Assembly: GCA_036825155.1 (NCBI GenBank)
Contig: DAISYU010000015.1
Span: forward strand, 1 to 45,529
Source of the DNA: DSAD01 sp036825155
GTDB taxonomy: Bacteria > Desulfobacterota > Desulfomonilia > UBA1062
DNA length: 45,529 nt
Direction of reading: 5' to 3'
Made by a program: the position numbers and the translations under genes. Within the stretch, counting starts at the first letter, position 1, and every line of letters starts with the position of its first letter. Below, one piece after another: positions 17,260 through 26,446 of this stretch. The notes under the pieces are model-generated. The model ran no database searches and had not been told where the DNA came from. It was given only the letters and a program-made list of their open reading frames with translations.

Positions 17260-17290
17260 AATATACCATGACAATTCTTGTGGATATCAA
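17260..17290 (-). promoter_or_regulatory. candidate promoter of the rhodanese - MauE/DoxX operon
   Basis: Minus strand: -35 TTGATA (complement of 17285-17290, 5 of 6), 19-base spacer, -10 TATATT (complement of 17260-17265, 5 of 6) preceded by TGG, an extended -10 element. Transcription would begin near 17253, which excludes the upstream GTG as start codon of the rhodanese gene. Confidence 0.45.
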
Positions 17291-17405
17291 GTAATTTTTT
17301 ACCGCATTGTCATTATCTCATTGCCGTACGGGCATCGACAAAAAGAATGAAGACTCCATGGCGGATCTGTGCCGGAGCAAACAGGCTCGGCATGAAAACC
17401 GGCTG

Positions 17406-18164
17406 CTATCTGAGAAACCCGAAGTACCAGTCTGTCAACTGTGTCCCCCACAGCACGAATATAAGTGCACCGAGAGCCAGGAACGGGCCGAAGGGGATTG
17501 CCGCCTTCATGGTCTTTTTCTGCATGAGTGCCCAGGGCAGACCGAAGAGCGTTCCGATGAGGGATCCCATAAAGATGGTAAAGAGGACACCCTGCCATCC
17601 GGTGAATACACCGATCATGCCGAGCAGCTTTACATCGCCCCCGCCCATCCCCTGCTTCTTTGTGAGGAAATAGTACCCGTAAATAACCGCAATGAGCAGG
17701 CCTGAGCCAAGGACAAGCCCGATGATGGCGTCTTTGTAGGTGAGGGGAAGCCAGTAGACAAGCCCCAGCCCCAAGATGATGCCGCCGAGGGAGAGCCTGT
17801 CCGGGATGATCTGATAATCAATATCGATAAAGGTGATGACGAGCAGAACACATGCCCAGAGATAATAAATGCCGAAACTCACGGTCAGTCCGAACCGGTA
17901 GAGCATACTGAGTGCAAGCAGGGCGCTCAAAGACTCCACAACAGGGTACCTGAGCGATATCTTTGCAGAACAGCTCCTGCACCTCCCGCCAAGGAGAATA
18001 TAGCTCACCAGGGGGATATTATCCCACGGCTTGATAGGATTGTTGCAGACTGGGCAGTGGGAAGCCGGCCACATGATCGATTCAGACCGGGGTATCCGGT
18101 GAATGCAGACATTCAGGAAACTCCCGATAAAAAGGCCCAGTACTGCGATGGCGACGGGCCACAT
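17406..18164 (-). CDS. pilD: type IV prepilin peptidase / N-methyltransferase (A24)
   Basis: Inner-membrane aspartic protease that removes the leader of type IV pilins or type II secretion pseudopilins and methylates the new N-terminus. In 252 residues it shows the zinc-binding cysteine pairs of the cytoplasmic loop (CPVC and CRSC, C37/C40/C62/C65), the first catalytic aspartate in ITFIDIDYQIIPD (D114) and the second in GMGGGDVKLLGMIG (D177). The GTG just upstream is in frame, but the ATG at 18164 overlaps the stop of the previous gene (TGATG). No pilin gene is in the window. It is the last gene of the long minus-strand run from rpsA. Confidence 0.92.
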   Translation of the reverse strand: MWPVAIAVLGLFIGSFLNVCIHRIPRSESIMWPASHCPVCNNPIKPWDNIPLVSYILLGGRCRSCSAKISLRYPVVESLSALLALSMLYRFGLTVSFGIYYLWACVLLVITFIDIDYQIIPDRLSLGGIILGLGLVYWLPLTYKDAIIGLVLGSGLLIAVIYGYYFLTKKQGMGGGDVKLLGMIGVFTGWQGVLFTIFMGSLIGTLFGLPWALMQKKTMKAAIPFGPFLALGALIFVLWGTQLTDWYFGFLR

Positions 18165-18592
18165 CACCCGGTCAGATCTCCTCTCTTGAAGCGCATGACC
18201 TCGCCCAGCAGTGTCGAGGCGGTCTCACTCATGATGCCCTTGAGCGGATCATCGTCCGAGAGAAATGAGCTTGCCTCGAGAAGTTTTGTCTTCATGCCGT
18301 CCAGATCATCCACCATGGGAGCGAGTGATTTGAGGCTGCAGTCAGGATCGAGGAGTGCCTTGGAATACGCATCCAGCATATCGATTGCCTGTTCACTCAT
18401 GGTGAGCGCAGTCACCTTGCAGGGATTGAGCTGGCTCATCTGCTGTATTGACTGAACAGAGGGCGTCTCTTTTGTGTCAGCTTTTTGAACACCGCTCAGA
18501 ATGTCTTCAAAATTGCCGGACCCGGCAGTGGGTCTTATACCAGGTGACTTTCCGGTCACAGCGCCAATTATCAGGTTCGGGTCTATCTTCAT
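18164..18592 (-). CDS. protein of unknown function between accA and pilD
   Basis: I do not recognise this 142-residue protein. It lacks a signal peptide and membrane segment. The N-terminal half is low-complexity (G, S, T, Q); the C-terminal half is helical and acidic with VTALTMSEQAIDMLDAYSK and SLKSLAPMVDDLDGMKTKL. The frame is open to 18631, but the ATG at 18592 is 5 bases from a strong aggagg (complement of 18598-18603) and was preferred. It overlaps pilD by one base, so it is likely co-translated. A link to secretion or motility is possible but not shown. Confidence 0.65.
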   Translation of the reverse strand: MKIDPNLIIGAVTGKSPGIRPTAGSGNFEDILSGVQKADTKETPSVQSIQQMSQLNPCKVTALTMSEQAIDMLDAYSKALLDPDCSLKSLAPMVDDLDGMKTKLLEASSFLSDDDPLKGIMSETASTLLGEVMRFKRGDLTG

Positions 18593-18715
18593 CATTTCCT
18601 CCTGATGAACCATAAGCAAGGATGATGCCATTGCATTGTTTTCATCGTCAATACACCCGAAGACCTTGAGCTGGGGGAATTTTCTTCCACTGTCCGAAGG
18701 AAAAATTGTCCCGGT

Positions 18716-19648
18716 TTATTTGTGAGGAACCAGCCGTACAATGTTTGCGGCCCTGTCTGCAATAAGGTTGTCTATATCAATGGCCATAAGTTCCCCTACA
18801 TATTGCCTGATCATGCGCCCGGTTTCAGCTATCACCGCCTGGGGATCGTTATGGGCACCGCCGGTGGGCTCGGGTATCAGGTGATCCACGATCCCGTCTG
18901 CATGGAGGTCTTTGCCCGTGCCCTTCAACGTATCTGCCGCAATCTCCTTATTGGCGACATCCCCGTACATGATAGAGGAGTATCCCTCCGGGCTTATGGA
19001 AGAGTAGAAGGCGTTCTCGAGCATGATGATCCTGTCTCCGAAGCCGAGCGCCAGGGCGCCTCCTGATCCTGCCTCACCGATAATGCATGCCACAACCGGG
19101 GTGCGTAAACCGGCTATGGTGGATATGCACTGGGCTATGGAGAATGACTGCCCCCTGTTCTCCGCCTCAGGGGCGGGATAGGCGCCCGGGGTGTCCACAA
19201 AGGTAATGACCGGCCTTTTGAACTTCTCTGCCATCTTGAGCAGGCGCATGGTCTTGTAGTGTCCTGACGGGCTTGCCATGCCGTAATGAAACTTTGCGTA
19301 ATCCTTGTGTCTGATTGAACGTTTGACATGGCCGATCACCATGACGGGTATATCGTCCAGAAACGCAAATCCCCCCTTTACGGCAGGATCGTCTTCATAA
19401 ATTCTGTCTCCGTGGAGTTCCATGAACTCGGAAAATATCGCATCGACATAGTCATCGAACACCGGCCTTTCGGTGTGCCGGGCAAGTTCGACACTGCTCC
19501 ACCGCGATATGCCCGTGTAGATCTCTTCCCTGAACTGCTCGACCTTCTTTGCGATCTCTTCGGTATCGACCCCTTCCAGCCGGGAGATGCTCTGCCTGAG
19601 CTCCTTCAGGGCATTGTCTATCTCATCGAATTTATCTTTTTTCTTCAT
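18716..19648 (-). CDS. accA: acetyl-CoA carboxylase carboxyltransferase, alpha subunit
   Basis: Alpha subunit of the carboxyltransferase that makes malonyl-CoA, the committed step of fatty acid synthesis, together with AccD. The 310 residues contain the crotonase-fold signature with VITFVDTPGAYPAPEAENR and the oxyanion region EAGSGGALALGFGD, plus the N-terminal helical segment of the alpha subunit. Length fits the family. The ATG overlaps the stop of dnaE by four bases (19645-19648). Pairing of dnaE with accA is seen in many bacteria. accD is not in the window. Confidence 0.95.
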   Translation of the reverse strand: MKKKDKFDEIDNALKELRQSISRLEGVDTEEIAKKVEQFREEIYTGISRWSSVELARHTERPVFDDYVDAIFSEFMELHGDRIYEDDPAVKGGFAFLDDIPVMVIGHVKRSIRHKDYAKFHYGMASPSGHYKTMRLLKMAEKFKRPVITFVDTPGAYPAPEAENRGQSFSIAQCISTIAGLRTPVVACIIGEAGSGGALALGFGDRIIMLENAFYSSISPEGYSSIMYGDVANKEIAADTLKGTGKDLHADGIVDHLIPEPTGGAHNDPQAVIAETGRMIRQYVGELMAIDIDNLIADRAANIVRLVPHK

Positions 19649-22600
19649 TGCAGCTCCACTCCGGCGCTCCCGACGAGAGAAGCGATCTTGGCGAGAAATT
19701 CTCTGGTGGGCTTCACCATGTATTCCTTGCCTGCATCAATACTCACCACCATATCATCGATCCTGAGCTCAAAGCTTAACTGACAGGCGCCCTGAGCCTC
19801 AGAGACCATCTCCTTGAGCGAGGTTATCTCTTCAGGGGCCATTTTTGACGGCAGTCGGACGAGCAGTTTCCTTGCAAGCATGGCCTCTGCATTATCGAGG
19901 GGATGCACCTCTTCCCCGAAGAGCTCCACCTGGTCGGCTTCCACCTCTCCCGCCCCGTTGTCCGTGTTCTGGCCGACCTTTGCCTTTACAATAATGGGTG
20001 CCTCACCCGTGATAAGGTCCTGATATTCACTGAAGTGCTGAGGGAAGAAGATGATAGGGGCAGACCCTTCAAGATCTTCGAGTACCGCCCTGGCCATTGC
20101 CGCGCCTTTTTTCGTCCTGGTGACATTCAGGTTGTTGAGGACCCCTGCAATAATCACCACCCCGGAGGTATCTGCCAGGGTGGCCGTTGTCGCACTCGTG
20201 TATTTGTCTATGGTGGACGCATACTTCTTGAGCGGGTGCCCGGATATGTAGAACCCCACCCCCTCCTTCTCCATCTTGAGCTTTTCGTCCTCCGACCAGT
20301 CGGGGATGTCGGGAAGGTCGATCTCGTCATGTTCGTTATCAGCAGAGAATTCCTCGAGATTGAAGAGTGTCTCCTGCCCCGAGAGCTTATCCCTGGCCTT
20401 TCGCTGAGCATCTTCTAACAGTACATCGAGGACATCGAACAGCGCCCTGCGGTTTGCGTGCAGGTTGTCGAAAGCCCCCACCTTGATAAGGGATTCCACA
20501 ACGCGTCTGTTCACCTTGGACAGGGCGAGGCGTCCGAGAAACGAGGCAAGATCGGTGTATCTTCCGTTTGCATCCCGCTCGGCCAGGACCACTTCCACCG
20601 CTGCCCTGCCCACGTTTTTGATGGCTCCGAGTCCGAACCGGATACCCTCATCGGACGCGACGAACTCCCAGTTGCTCTCATTGATGTCGGGAGACAGTAT
20701 TGCCACCCCTTTGGCCTTGCATTCGGAAATATGTTTTGTGACCTTCTCGGTCTGGCTCAGATCAAGGGTGAAATTCGCCGCCATGAATGCCTTGAAATGA
20801 TGCGCCTTGAGAAATGCCGTCTGATAGGCCACCAGGGCATATGCCGCGGCATGTGATTTGTTGAACCCGTAATTGGCAAACTTTTCCATGAGGTCGAAGA
20901 TCTCGACAGCGGTCTGCTTGGTGACACCGTTCTTCACTGCCCCGTCCACGAAGATCTCCCGGTGTGTGGCCATCTCGGCGGCGATCTTCTTGCCCATGGC
21001 CCTCCGCAGGAGATCCGCCTTGCCCAGGGAGTATCCGGCGAGTTTCTGTGCGATCTGCATGACCTGTTCCTGGTAGACGATAATCCCGTAGGTCTCGCTC
21101 AGGATGCTCTCGAGCAGGGGATGCGGATACTCGATCTTTTCCCTGCCGTGCTTACGCTCCACGTACGAGGGGATGAGGTCCATGGGGCCGGGCCGGTACA
21201 ACGCAACGGCAGCGATGATGTCCTCGAATTTCTCGGGACGGAGCTGTCTGAGCATCTGCTTCATCCCGCCGCTTTCCAGCTGGAATACACTCGATGTGTC
21301 CCCCTCGCTGATGAGCTGGTAGGTGCGTTCGTCATCCAGGGGAATCTGCGAGATATCGAAGTCGGCCCCCCCTGACCGGATGATGTCCACGGCCATCTGG
21401 ATAACGGTGAGGGTCTTGAGCCCGAGCATGTCGAGCTTGATGAGGCCCACCTGCTCGATGCGTTTCATGTCGTACTGGGAGATGAGCATGCCTTTCTTGT
21501 CCATGTACACCGGGACATGGTCAACCAGGGGTCTGTTATCGGAGATCACCACCCCTCCGGCGTGGACGGAGGCATGCCGGCTGAGGCCTTCCAGGGCCTT
21601 TGCGATGTCAATGAGCCTCGAGACCATCGCATCCTTTTCCATGAGTTCCTTCAGTTTGGGCTCGACCCTGATGGCCTCGCTTAGGGTCATATGCAGATCA
21701 TTGGGGATCAGCTTGGCAATCTTGTCCACATCGGCGTAGCTCATACCCAGGACCCTGCCCACATCACGGATTACGGCCTTTGCCTTCATATTTCCGAACG
21801 TGGTTATCTGACAGACGTTTTCAGGACCGTATTTGTTCTTCACGTATTCGATCACTTCATCACGCCTGCTCTGGCAGAAATCAACATCGATATCCGGCAT
21901 GCTCTTGCGTTCGGGATTCAGAAACCTCTCGAAGAGCAGGTTCCAGCGTATGGGATCGATATCGGTGATCCCCAGGGCGTATGCCACGAGAGAACCCGCT
22001 GCACTGCCGCGTCCCGGACCCACCGGGATATCGTTCTGTTTTGCATACTGGATATAATCGGAAACGATGAGAAAGTACCCGGCAAAACCCATCGATTTGA
22101 TGATCCCCAGTTCATCTTCAAGGCGCCTGGCATATTCATCGTCGACAACGCTGCCCATCCTCACTTTGAGTCCGTCCCTGGCCCTTTCATCAAACACGTC
22201 ATCCAGGGTCCGGCCCCCATCGATAGGATATACGGGGAAGTAATATTTGCCGCTGGGCAGTTCCAGGTTGCAGCGGCTGACCACCTCCTGTGTTGTCGTG
22301 ACGGCATCAGGGGCCCAGGCAAAGTGCTCGGCCATTTCCTGGGGGCTCTTGAGATAGAGCTGGTCCGTTTCAAAGGTCATGCGACCCTTGTCGTGAATCA
22401 TACTCTGGGTCTGTATACACAGGAGTGCCTCGTGGGCCTTTGCATCTTCCCTGCGCAGATAGTGGCAGTCGTTTGTTGCCACGACAGGGAGACTGTACTG
22501 TCTGGAGTAATCCATAAGGAGTTTATTGACCCTGTTCTGGTCCTCCAAGCCGTTACTCTGGATCTCCAGGTAGAATCTCCCGTCAAAGGTCGACCGGTAG

Positions 22601-23082
22601 AATTCAAGTGCGTCAAAGGCCTTCTCCTCATTGCCCCTGAGGAGCCAGTAGGGGACTTCGCCCTGCAGGCAGGCACTCATGGCAATAAGGCCTGCGCTGT
22701 GCCGGGCAAGCAGCTCCCTGTCCACACGGGGTTTGTAGTAAAAGCCCTTTATGTGTGCAACAGAGACGAGTTTCATGAGGTTGTGGTAGCCCTCTTCATC
22801 CTGGGCGAGCAGGACAAGATGGTAGTTTTTCGGCAGCCCCGGGATCGGCTCTTTTATGGTCATATCCTTTGGCGCAACATACACCTCGCACCCGATTATG
22901 GGCTTTATCCCTGCTTTTTGCGCCTTGTCATAGAACTCGACAGCACCGTAGAGTACGCCGTGGTCGGTAATGGCAACAGCTTCCTGGCCGAAGCCCTTTG
23001 TGGTCTCGATGAGGTCACCGATCCTGATGGCTCCATCCAGGAGGCTGTACTGGGTATGACAGTGGAGATGCGCAAAGGACAT
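19645..23082 (-). CDS. dnaE: DNA polymerase III alpha subunit
   Basis: Catalytic subunit of the replicative polymerase, 1145 residues, full length. The N-terminal PHP domain starts with HLHCHTQYSLLDG (from H5). The polymerase C-family palm carries the catalytic aspartates D399 and D401 in MPDIDVDF and D551 in KLDMLGLKTLT, as in E. coli D401, D403 and D555. The fingers region has GRGSAAGSLVAYALG, and the C-terminal part has a tandem helix-hairpin-helix (SKVNRRVVESLIKVGAF) and an OB domain (GVVIIAGVLNNLNVTRTK). The gene lies 7 bases after guaB and overlaps accA. No duplicate or error-prone DnaE2 features were seen. Confidence 0.97.
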   Translation of the reverse strand: MSFAHLHCHTQYSLLDGAIRIGDLIETTKGFGQEAVAITDHGVLYGAVEFYDKAQKAGIKPIIGCEVYVAPKDMTIKEPIPGLPKNYHLVLLAQDEEGYHNLMKLVSVAHIKGFYYKPRVDRELLARHSAGLIAMSACLQGEVPYWLLRGNEEKAFDALEFYRSTFDGRFYLEIQSNGLEDQNRVNKLLMDYSRQYSLPVVATNDCHYLRREDAKAHEALLCIQTQSMIHDKGRMTFETDQLYLKSPQEMAEHFAWAPDAVTTTQEVVSRCNLELPSGKYYFPVYPIDGGRTLDDVFDERARDGLKVRMGSVVDDEYARRLEDELGIIKSMGFAGYFLIVSDYIQYAKQNDIPVGPGRGSAAGSLVAYALGITDIDPIRWNLLFERFLNPERKSMPDIDVDFCQSRRDEVIEYVKNKYGPENVCQITTFGNMKAKAVIRDVGRVLGMSYADVDKIAKLIPNDLHMTLSEAIRVEPKLKELMEKDAMVSRLIDIAKALEGLSRHASVHAGGVVISDNRPLVDHVPVYMDKKGMLISQYDMKRIEQVGLIKLDMLGLKTLTVIQMAVDIIRSGGADFDISQIPLDDERTYQLISEGDTSSVFQLESGGMKQMLRQLRPEKFEDIIAAVALYRPGPMDLIPSYVERKHGREKIEYPHPLLESILSETYGIIVYQEQVMQIAQKLAGYSLGKADLLRRAMGKKIAAEMATHREIFVDGAVKNGVTKQTAVEIFDLMEKFANYGFNKSHAAAYALVAYQTAFLKAHHFKAFMAANFTLDLSQTEKVTKHISECKAKGVAILSPDINESNWEFVASDEGIRFGLGAIKNVGRAAVEVVLAERDANGRYTDLASFLGRLALSKVNRRVVESLIKVGAFDNLHANRRALFDVLDVLLEDAQRKARDKLSGQETLFNLEEFSADNEHDEIDLPDIPDWSEDEKLKMEKEGVGFYISGHPLKKYASTIDKYTSATTATLADTSGVVIIAGVLNNLNVTRTKKGAAMARAVLEDLEGSAPIIFFPQHFSEYQDLITGEAPIIVKAKVGQNTDNGAGEVEADQVELFGEEVHPLDNAEAMLARKLLVRLPSKMAPEEITSLKEMVSEAQGACQLSFELRIDDMVVSIDAGKEYMVKPTREFLAKIASLVGSAGVELQ

Positions 23083-23089
23083 CGTCTCT

Positions 23090-24553
23090 TTAAGACTCCA
23101 GTTTGTAGTTCGGTGCCTCTTTTACGATGATAACATCATGAACATGAGATTCCTTCAGCCCGGCTGCCGTGATCTTGACCATCCTGGCCTTGCTCTGCAA
23201 TTCCTTGATATCCTTGCAGCCGGTATATCCCATCCCGGCTCTGAGCCCGCCCATGAGCTGGTAGACGTTCTCCGATATGGACCCCCGGTAGGGAACCCTG
23301 CCCACGATGCCTTCGGGTACGAATTTCTCCGATTCGGTTACATCCGCCTGGAAGTATCTGTCCTTGGATCCCATTTTCATTGCTTCTAAGGATCCCATAC
23401 CGCGGTAGGCCTTGTAGGTTCTCCCCTGGTAGATAATCCGCTCTCCGGGAGCCTCATCCGTCCCTGCGAAGAGGGAGCCGATCATGACCGACGACGCACC
23501 GGCGGCTATGGCCTTGGTTATGTCTCCCGAGAACTTCACACCGCCGTCTGCAATTATGGGGATACCGTGCTTGTCAGCTTCGGCTGCACAGTCCATGATG
23601 GCGGTGATCTGCGGCATGCCGACACCTGCAACAACACGTGTGGTGCATATGGACCCGGGTCCGACACCCACTTTTATGCCGCTCGCCCCTGCTGCGATGA
23701 GATCTGCAGTGGCCTCTTTCGTCACCACATTGCCGGCAATGATCTGAGCGGTCGGATACAGCTTCTTGATGGTCTTCACCGAATCGATGACCACTTTGGT
23801 ATGTCCGTGTGCCGTATCGACAACGAGGACATCCACCCCGGCACTTATCAGGGCATGCACCCGCTTGATGTCATCCGGCATGATACCCACGGCGGCGCCC
23901 ACAAGCAGCCTGCCTCTGGAATCCTTGGCGGAACAGGGGTACATCTGAGCCTTCTCGATGTCCTTGATGGTGATGAGGCCCTTGAGATGGTAGTTTTCAT
24001 CCACAACAGGCAGTTTCTCGATCTTGTATTCATGGAGCAGTTTTTTGGCATCCTCGAGGCTGATCTCACCCTGTACCGTGATGAGGTTATCCTTTGTCAT
24101 GGCCTCTGAAATGGGCCGGTTCATATCTGTTTCAAAACGCAGATCCCGGTTGGTCAATATTCCCACGAGCTTGCCATCCACCGTGATGGGCACGCCGGAG
24201 ATCCGGTAGTGCATCATGAGGCTCAGCGCCTCGCCTATCTTCTGTTCGGGCCTCATGGTAAAGGGATCGACAATCATCCCGCTTTCTGATTTCTTGACCT
24301 TGTCTACCTCGACGGCCTGTGCATCGGGCGGCATATTCTTGTGTATGATGCCGATGCCCCCTTCACGTGCCATGGCAATGGCCGTCCTCGCCTCGGTGAC
24401 GGTGTCCATCGCAGCGCTTAGCAGCGGCATGTTTATACGTATTTCCTGTGTCAGATTAGTGCTGATGTTCACCATTGCCGGGGTGACACTCGACTTTGCG
24501 GGGAGAAGCAAGACATCGTCAAATGTCAGGGCATCCTGTATTTTCCTGTCCAT
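23090..24553 (-). CDS. guaB: inosine-5'-monophosphate dehydrogenase
   Basis: Oxidises IMP to XMP with NAD+, the branch point to GMP. In 487 residues: the start FDDVLLLP, two CBS domains (about 94-205) that bind nucleotides and regulate the enzyme, the catalytic loop GPGSICTTR with nucleophile C303, and the mobile flap region around YRGMGSLEAM. Ribosome binding site aaggag is well placed before the ATG. The gene follows sppA by 14 bases and precedes dnaE by 7, so it is part of the same operon. guaA is not in the window. Confidence 0.97.
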   Translation of the reverse strand: MDRKIQDALTFDDVLLLPAKSSVTPAMVNISTNLTQEIRINMPLLSAAMDTVTEARTAIAMAREGGIGIIHKNMPPDAQAVEVDKVKKSESGMIVDPFTMRPEQKIGEALSLMMHYRISGVPITVDGKLVGILTNRDLRFETDMNRPISEAMTKDNLITVQGEISLEDAKKLLHEYKIEKLPVVDENYHLKGLITIKDIEKAQMYPCSAKDSRGRLLVGAAVGIMPDDIKRVHALISAGVDVLVVDTAHGHTKVVIDSVKTIKKLYPTAQIIAGNVVTKEATADLIAAGASGIKVGVGPGSICTTRVVAGVGMPQITAIMDCAAEADKHGIPIIADGGVKFSGDITKAIAAGASSVMIGSLFAGTDEAPGERIIYQGRTYKAYRGMGSLEAMKMGSKDRYFQADVTESEKFVPEGIVGRVPYRGSISENVYQLMGGLRAGMGYTGCKDIKELQSKARMVKITAAGLKESHVHDVIIVKEAPNYKLES

Positions 24554-24567
24554 ATACTCTCTACTCC

Positions 24568-25434
24568 TTATTGAATGCTGTATTCGACCCTGAGGTACCC
24601 ACCGGAGAGTGTGCCGGAATCCCCACGGAATTGTATCGGCATGTATGAGCTTACAAGCCGTTTTATATCTTTCCAGACACCTCCTGATTCCTTTGGCCTG
24701 ATTATGCGGGGCTTGCCTTCAATGCCCGCCTTTTTCTTTACATCTTCTATCGCGTCGTCGAGCCCGCCCAGGTTGTCGATCAATCCGATGGCATGCGCCT
24801 GTCTGCCGGTGAAGACCCTCCCGTCCGCATACTTGACAACTTCCTCCCTGGGTAGTCCTCTGCTTTCTGAAACCGCATCTATGAACTGATCATGGACATC
24901 TCTGGCAAGCTCTTCATAGTAGCGCCGCTCCTTGTCCGACATGGGCCGAAACGGGGTTCCGGCGTCCTTGAGCTCTCCGCCGGTTATGCTCCGGGCACTC
25001 ACCCCCAGTTTCGAAAGTCCCTCGCTCACATCGATGAATTCGAGAATTACCCCGATAGATCCTGTCAGGGTGCCGGAAAGGGCGTAGATGGTATCAGCCG
25101 CACAGGCAATGTAGTATGCACCCGAAGCACTGATGGAGGCCATGGAGGCCACGACGGGCTTGGTCTGTTTCAGCCGCAAAAGAGCCTCGAACACCTCCTG
25201 AGAGGGTCCCACCCGCCCTCCGGGGCTGTCGAGCCTGACAATGACAGCCTTTATCTGTTCGTCTTCTTCGAATCCCTTGATCGTTTCCAGATACGTCAGA
25301 GAGGTCATGATGGGGCCGTCGATCTCAAGCATTCCTATGGCAGGGGTCATATTCTCCCGTATGGTCTTCACAGCTAGGATGACCACGATGAGTATAAAAA
25401 TAATAATGAGTATGCGTTTCGTCTTTTTCTTCAT
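24568..25434 (-). CDS. sppA: signal peptide peptidase SppA (short form)
   Basis: Membrane-bound serine/lysine protease that degrades cleaved signal peptides and, in some bacteria, membrane proteins. 288 residues with one N-terminal anchor (8-22) and one catalytic domain, as in the short Bacillus-type form. The nucleophile is S104 in SASGAYYIA and the general base K156 in GELKDAGTPFRP; their spacing of 52 equals that of S147/K199 in B. subtilis. The motif LDSPGG (68-73) is also present. No Shine-Dalgarno sequence is seen before the ATG. Confidence 0.94.
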   Translation of the reverse strand: MKKKTKRILIIIFILIVVILAVKTIRENMTPAIGMLEIDGPIMTSLTYLETIKGFEEDEQIKAVIVRLDSPGGRVGPSQEVFEALLRLKQTKPVVASMASISASGAYYIACAADTIYALSGTLTGSIGVILEFIDVSEGLSKLGVSARSITGGELKDAGTPFRPMSDKERRYYEELARDVHDQFIDAVSESRGLPREEVVKYADGRVFTGRQAHAIGLIDNLGGLDDAIEDVKKKAGIEGKPRIIRPKESGGVWKDIKRLVSSYMPIQFRGDSGTLSGGYLRVEYSIQ

Positions 25435-25468
25435 AGTTAGTGATGATCTAGGTCAATCGCACGGTGCG

Positions 25469-26437
25469 TCAATGATTATACAACCAAAAATATATAAGCA
25501 AGTATAAAACAAGAATGCATATGTTGTCCAGAGGCAGCACGACCTTCTTTCCGGCCCTTACCAGGGAACCGGACAAAAAGATCCCGCTCATCAGAATCCC
25601 TGCCCCCAGTGTGACCATCTGCGACGATGTGACTGCGCCGTATAACGTTCCGCTATACGCCAGATCCGCCAGTCCCACAATAGTGAGGTTCATGAGATTG
25701 GAACCGAATATATTGCCGGTCGCCATACCGATGTTGCCGAGCCTGAGCAGTCTCATGGTAACCACGAATTCCGGCAGGGAGGTCGATGCGGCCATGAAGA
25801 GAGATCCCACAAATGTCGAGGTGAGGTGCGTGGAGCGGGCAATGTTGTCGCAAGCATCCGCCAGAAGAACCCCGGCAGCCACCACCAGACTCCCGAAGAG
25901 TACGATGAGCGCCATATTCGCCTTAAGGCCGCGACGGGAAGGTTCCCGATGAAGAGAAGGGGACTCAGATTCCTCCGTGCCCTGGCGGGAATAGATCCAC
26001 ATACCGAAGACATAGAATGCAAGGATGAAGATATCCGCCCAGATTGCACTTGTGTTTCCCGATGTCTTGTACATGCAGATGAGCATCACCAAGAAGGCGC
26101 TGAGGCTGATACTCAAATATGCCGAGAAATTGGAACGCCATTGCCAGCCGTTATGTTTCATTCTCGAGCCGAACAGAATGACGGCAAAAGAGAGGATGGC
26201 AATATTGAAAAGGTTGGAGCCGAAGATATTTCCAACCCCGAGATCGGGGTTGGATTTATAGGCTACTGCCGAAAGCGTACCGATGAGCTCGGGCAGGGAG
26301 GTGATTACACCGAGTATCAGAGCTCCGATAAAGCCCTTGCTCAATCCGGTAAGATCTGCAGTCTCGTCCGCCAGGTCACTCAAGTACCTTCCTGCAAAGA
26401 AGATAACCAGTGAGGCCAGAACAAAACGAGACCACAT
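25469..26437 (-). CDS. YrbG/CaCA-family sodium/calcium antiporter
   Basis: A 322-residue inner-membrane protein of the calcium:cation antiporter family, ten to eleven membrane segments in two homologous halves. Both alpha repeats are intact: GVITSLPELIGTLSA in the first half and AASTSLPEFVVTMRL with GNIFGSNLMNL in the second, including the ion-binding glutamates (E in SLPE) and asparagines (GNIFGSN). It starts 10 bases after rpsA, and so is likely co-transcribed. The hydrophilic linker (about 150-172) is rich in S, E and R. Confidence 0.9.
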   Translation of the reverse strand: MWSRFVLASLVIFFAGRYLSDLADETADLTGLSKGFIGALILGVITSLPELIGTLSAVAYKSNPDLGVGNIFGSNLFNIAILSFAVILFGSRMKHNGWQWRSNFSAYLSISLSAFLVMLICMYKTSGNTSAIWADIFILAFYVFGMWIYSRQGTEESESPSLHREPSRRGLKANMALIVLFGSLVVAAGVLLADACDNIARSTHLTSTFVGSLFMAASTSLPEFVVTMRLLRLGNIGMATGNIFGSNLMNLTIVGLADLAYSGTLYGAVTSSQMVTLGAGILMSGIFLSGSLVRAGKKVVLPLDNICILVLYLLIYFWLYNH

Positions 26438-26446
26438 CGCCTCGTA

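Noticed and set aside
21691..23130. Plus-strand open frame of 479 codons opposite dnaE
   Set aside because: Shadow of the dnaE coding strand; no ribosome binding site, no recognisable domain.
25443..25475. Promoter for sppA with TTGACG and a nearby cgcac-c-gtgcg palindrome
   Set aside because: The -10 candidate matches poorly (3 of 6) and the gene sits in an operon behind the antiporter; the palindrome is short.
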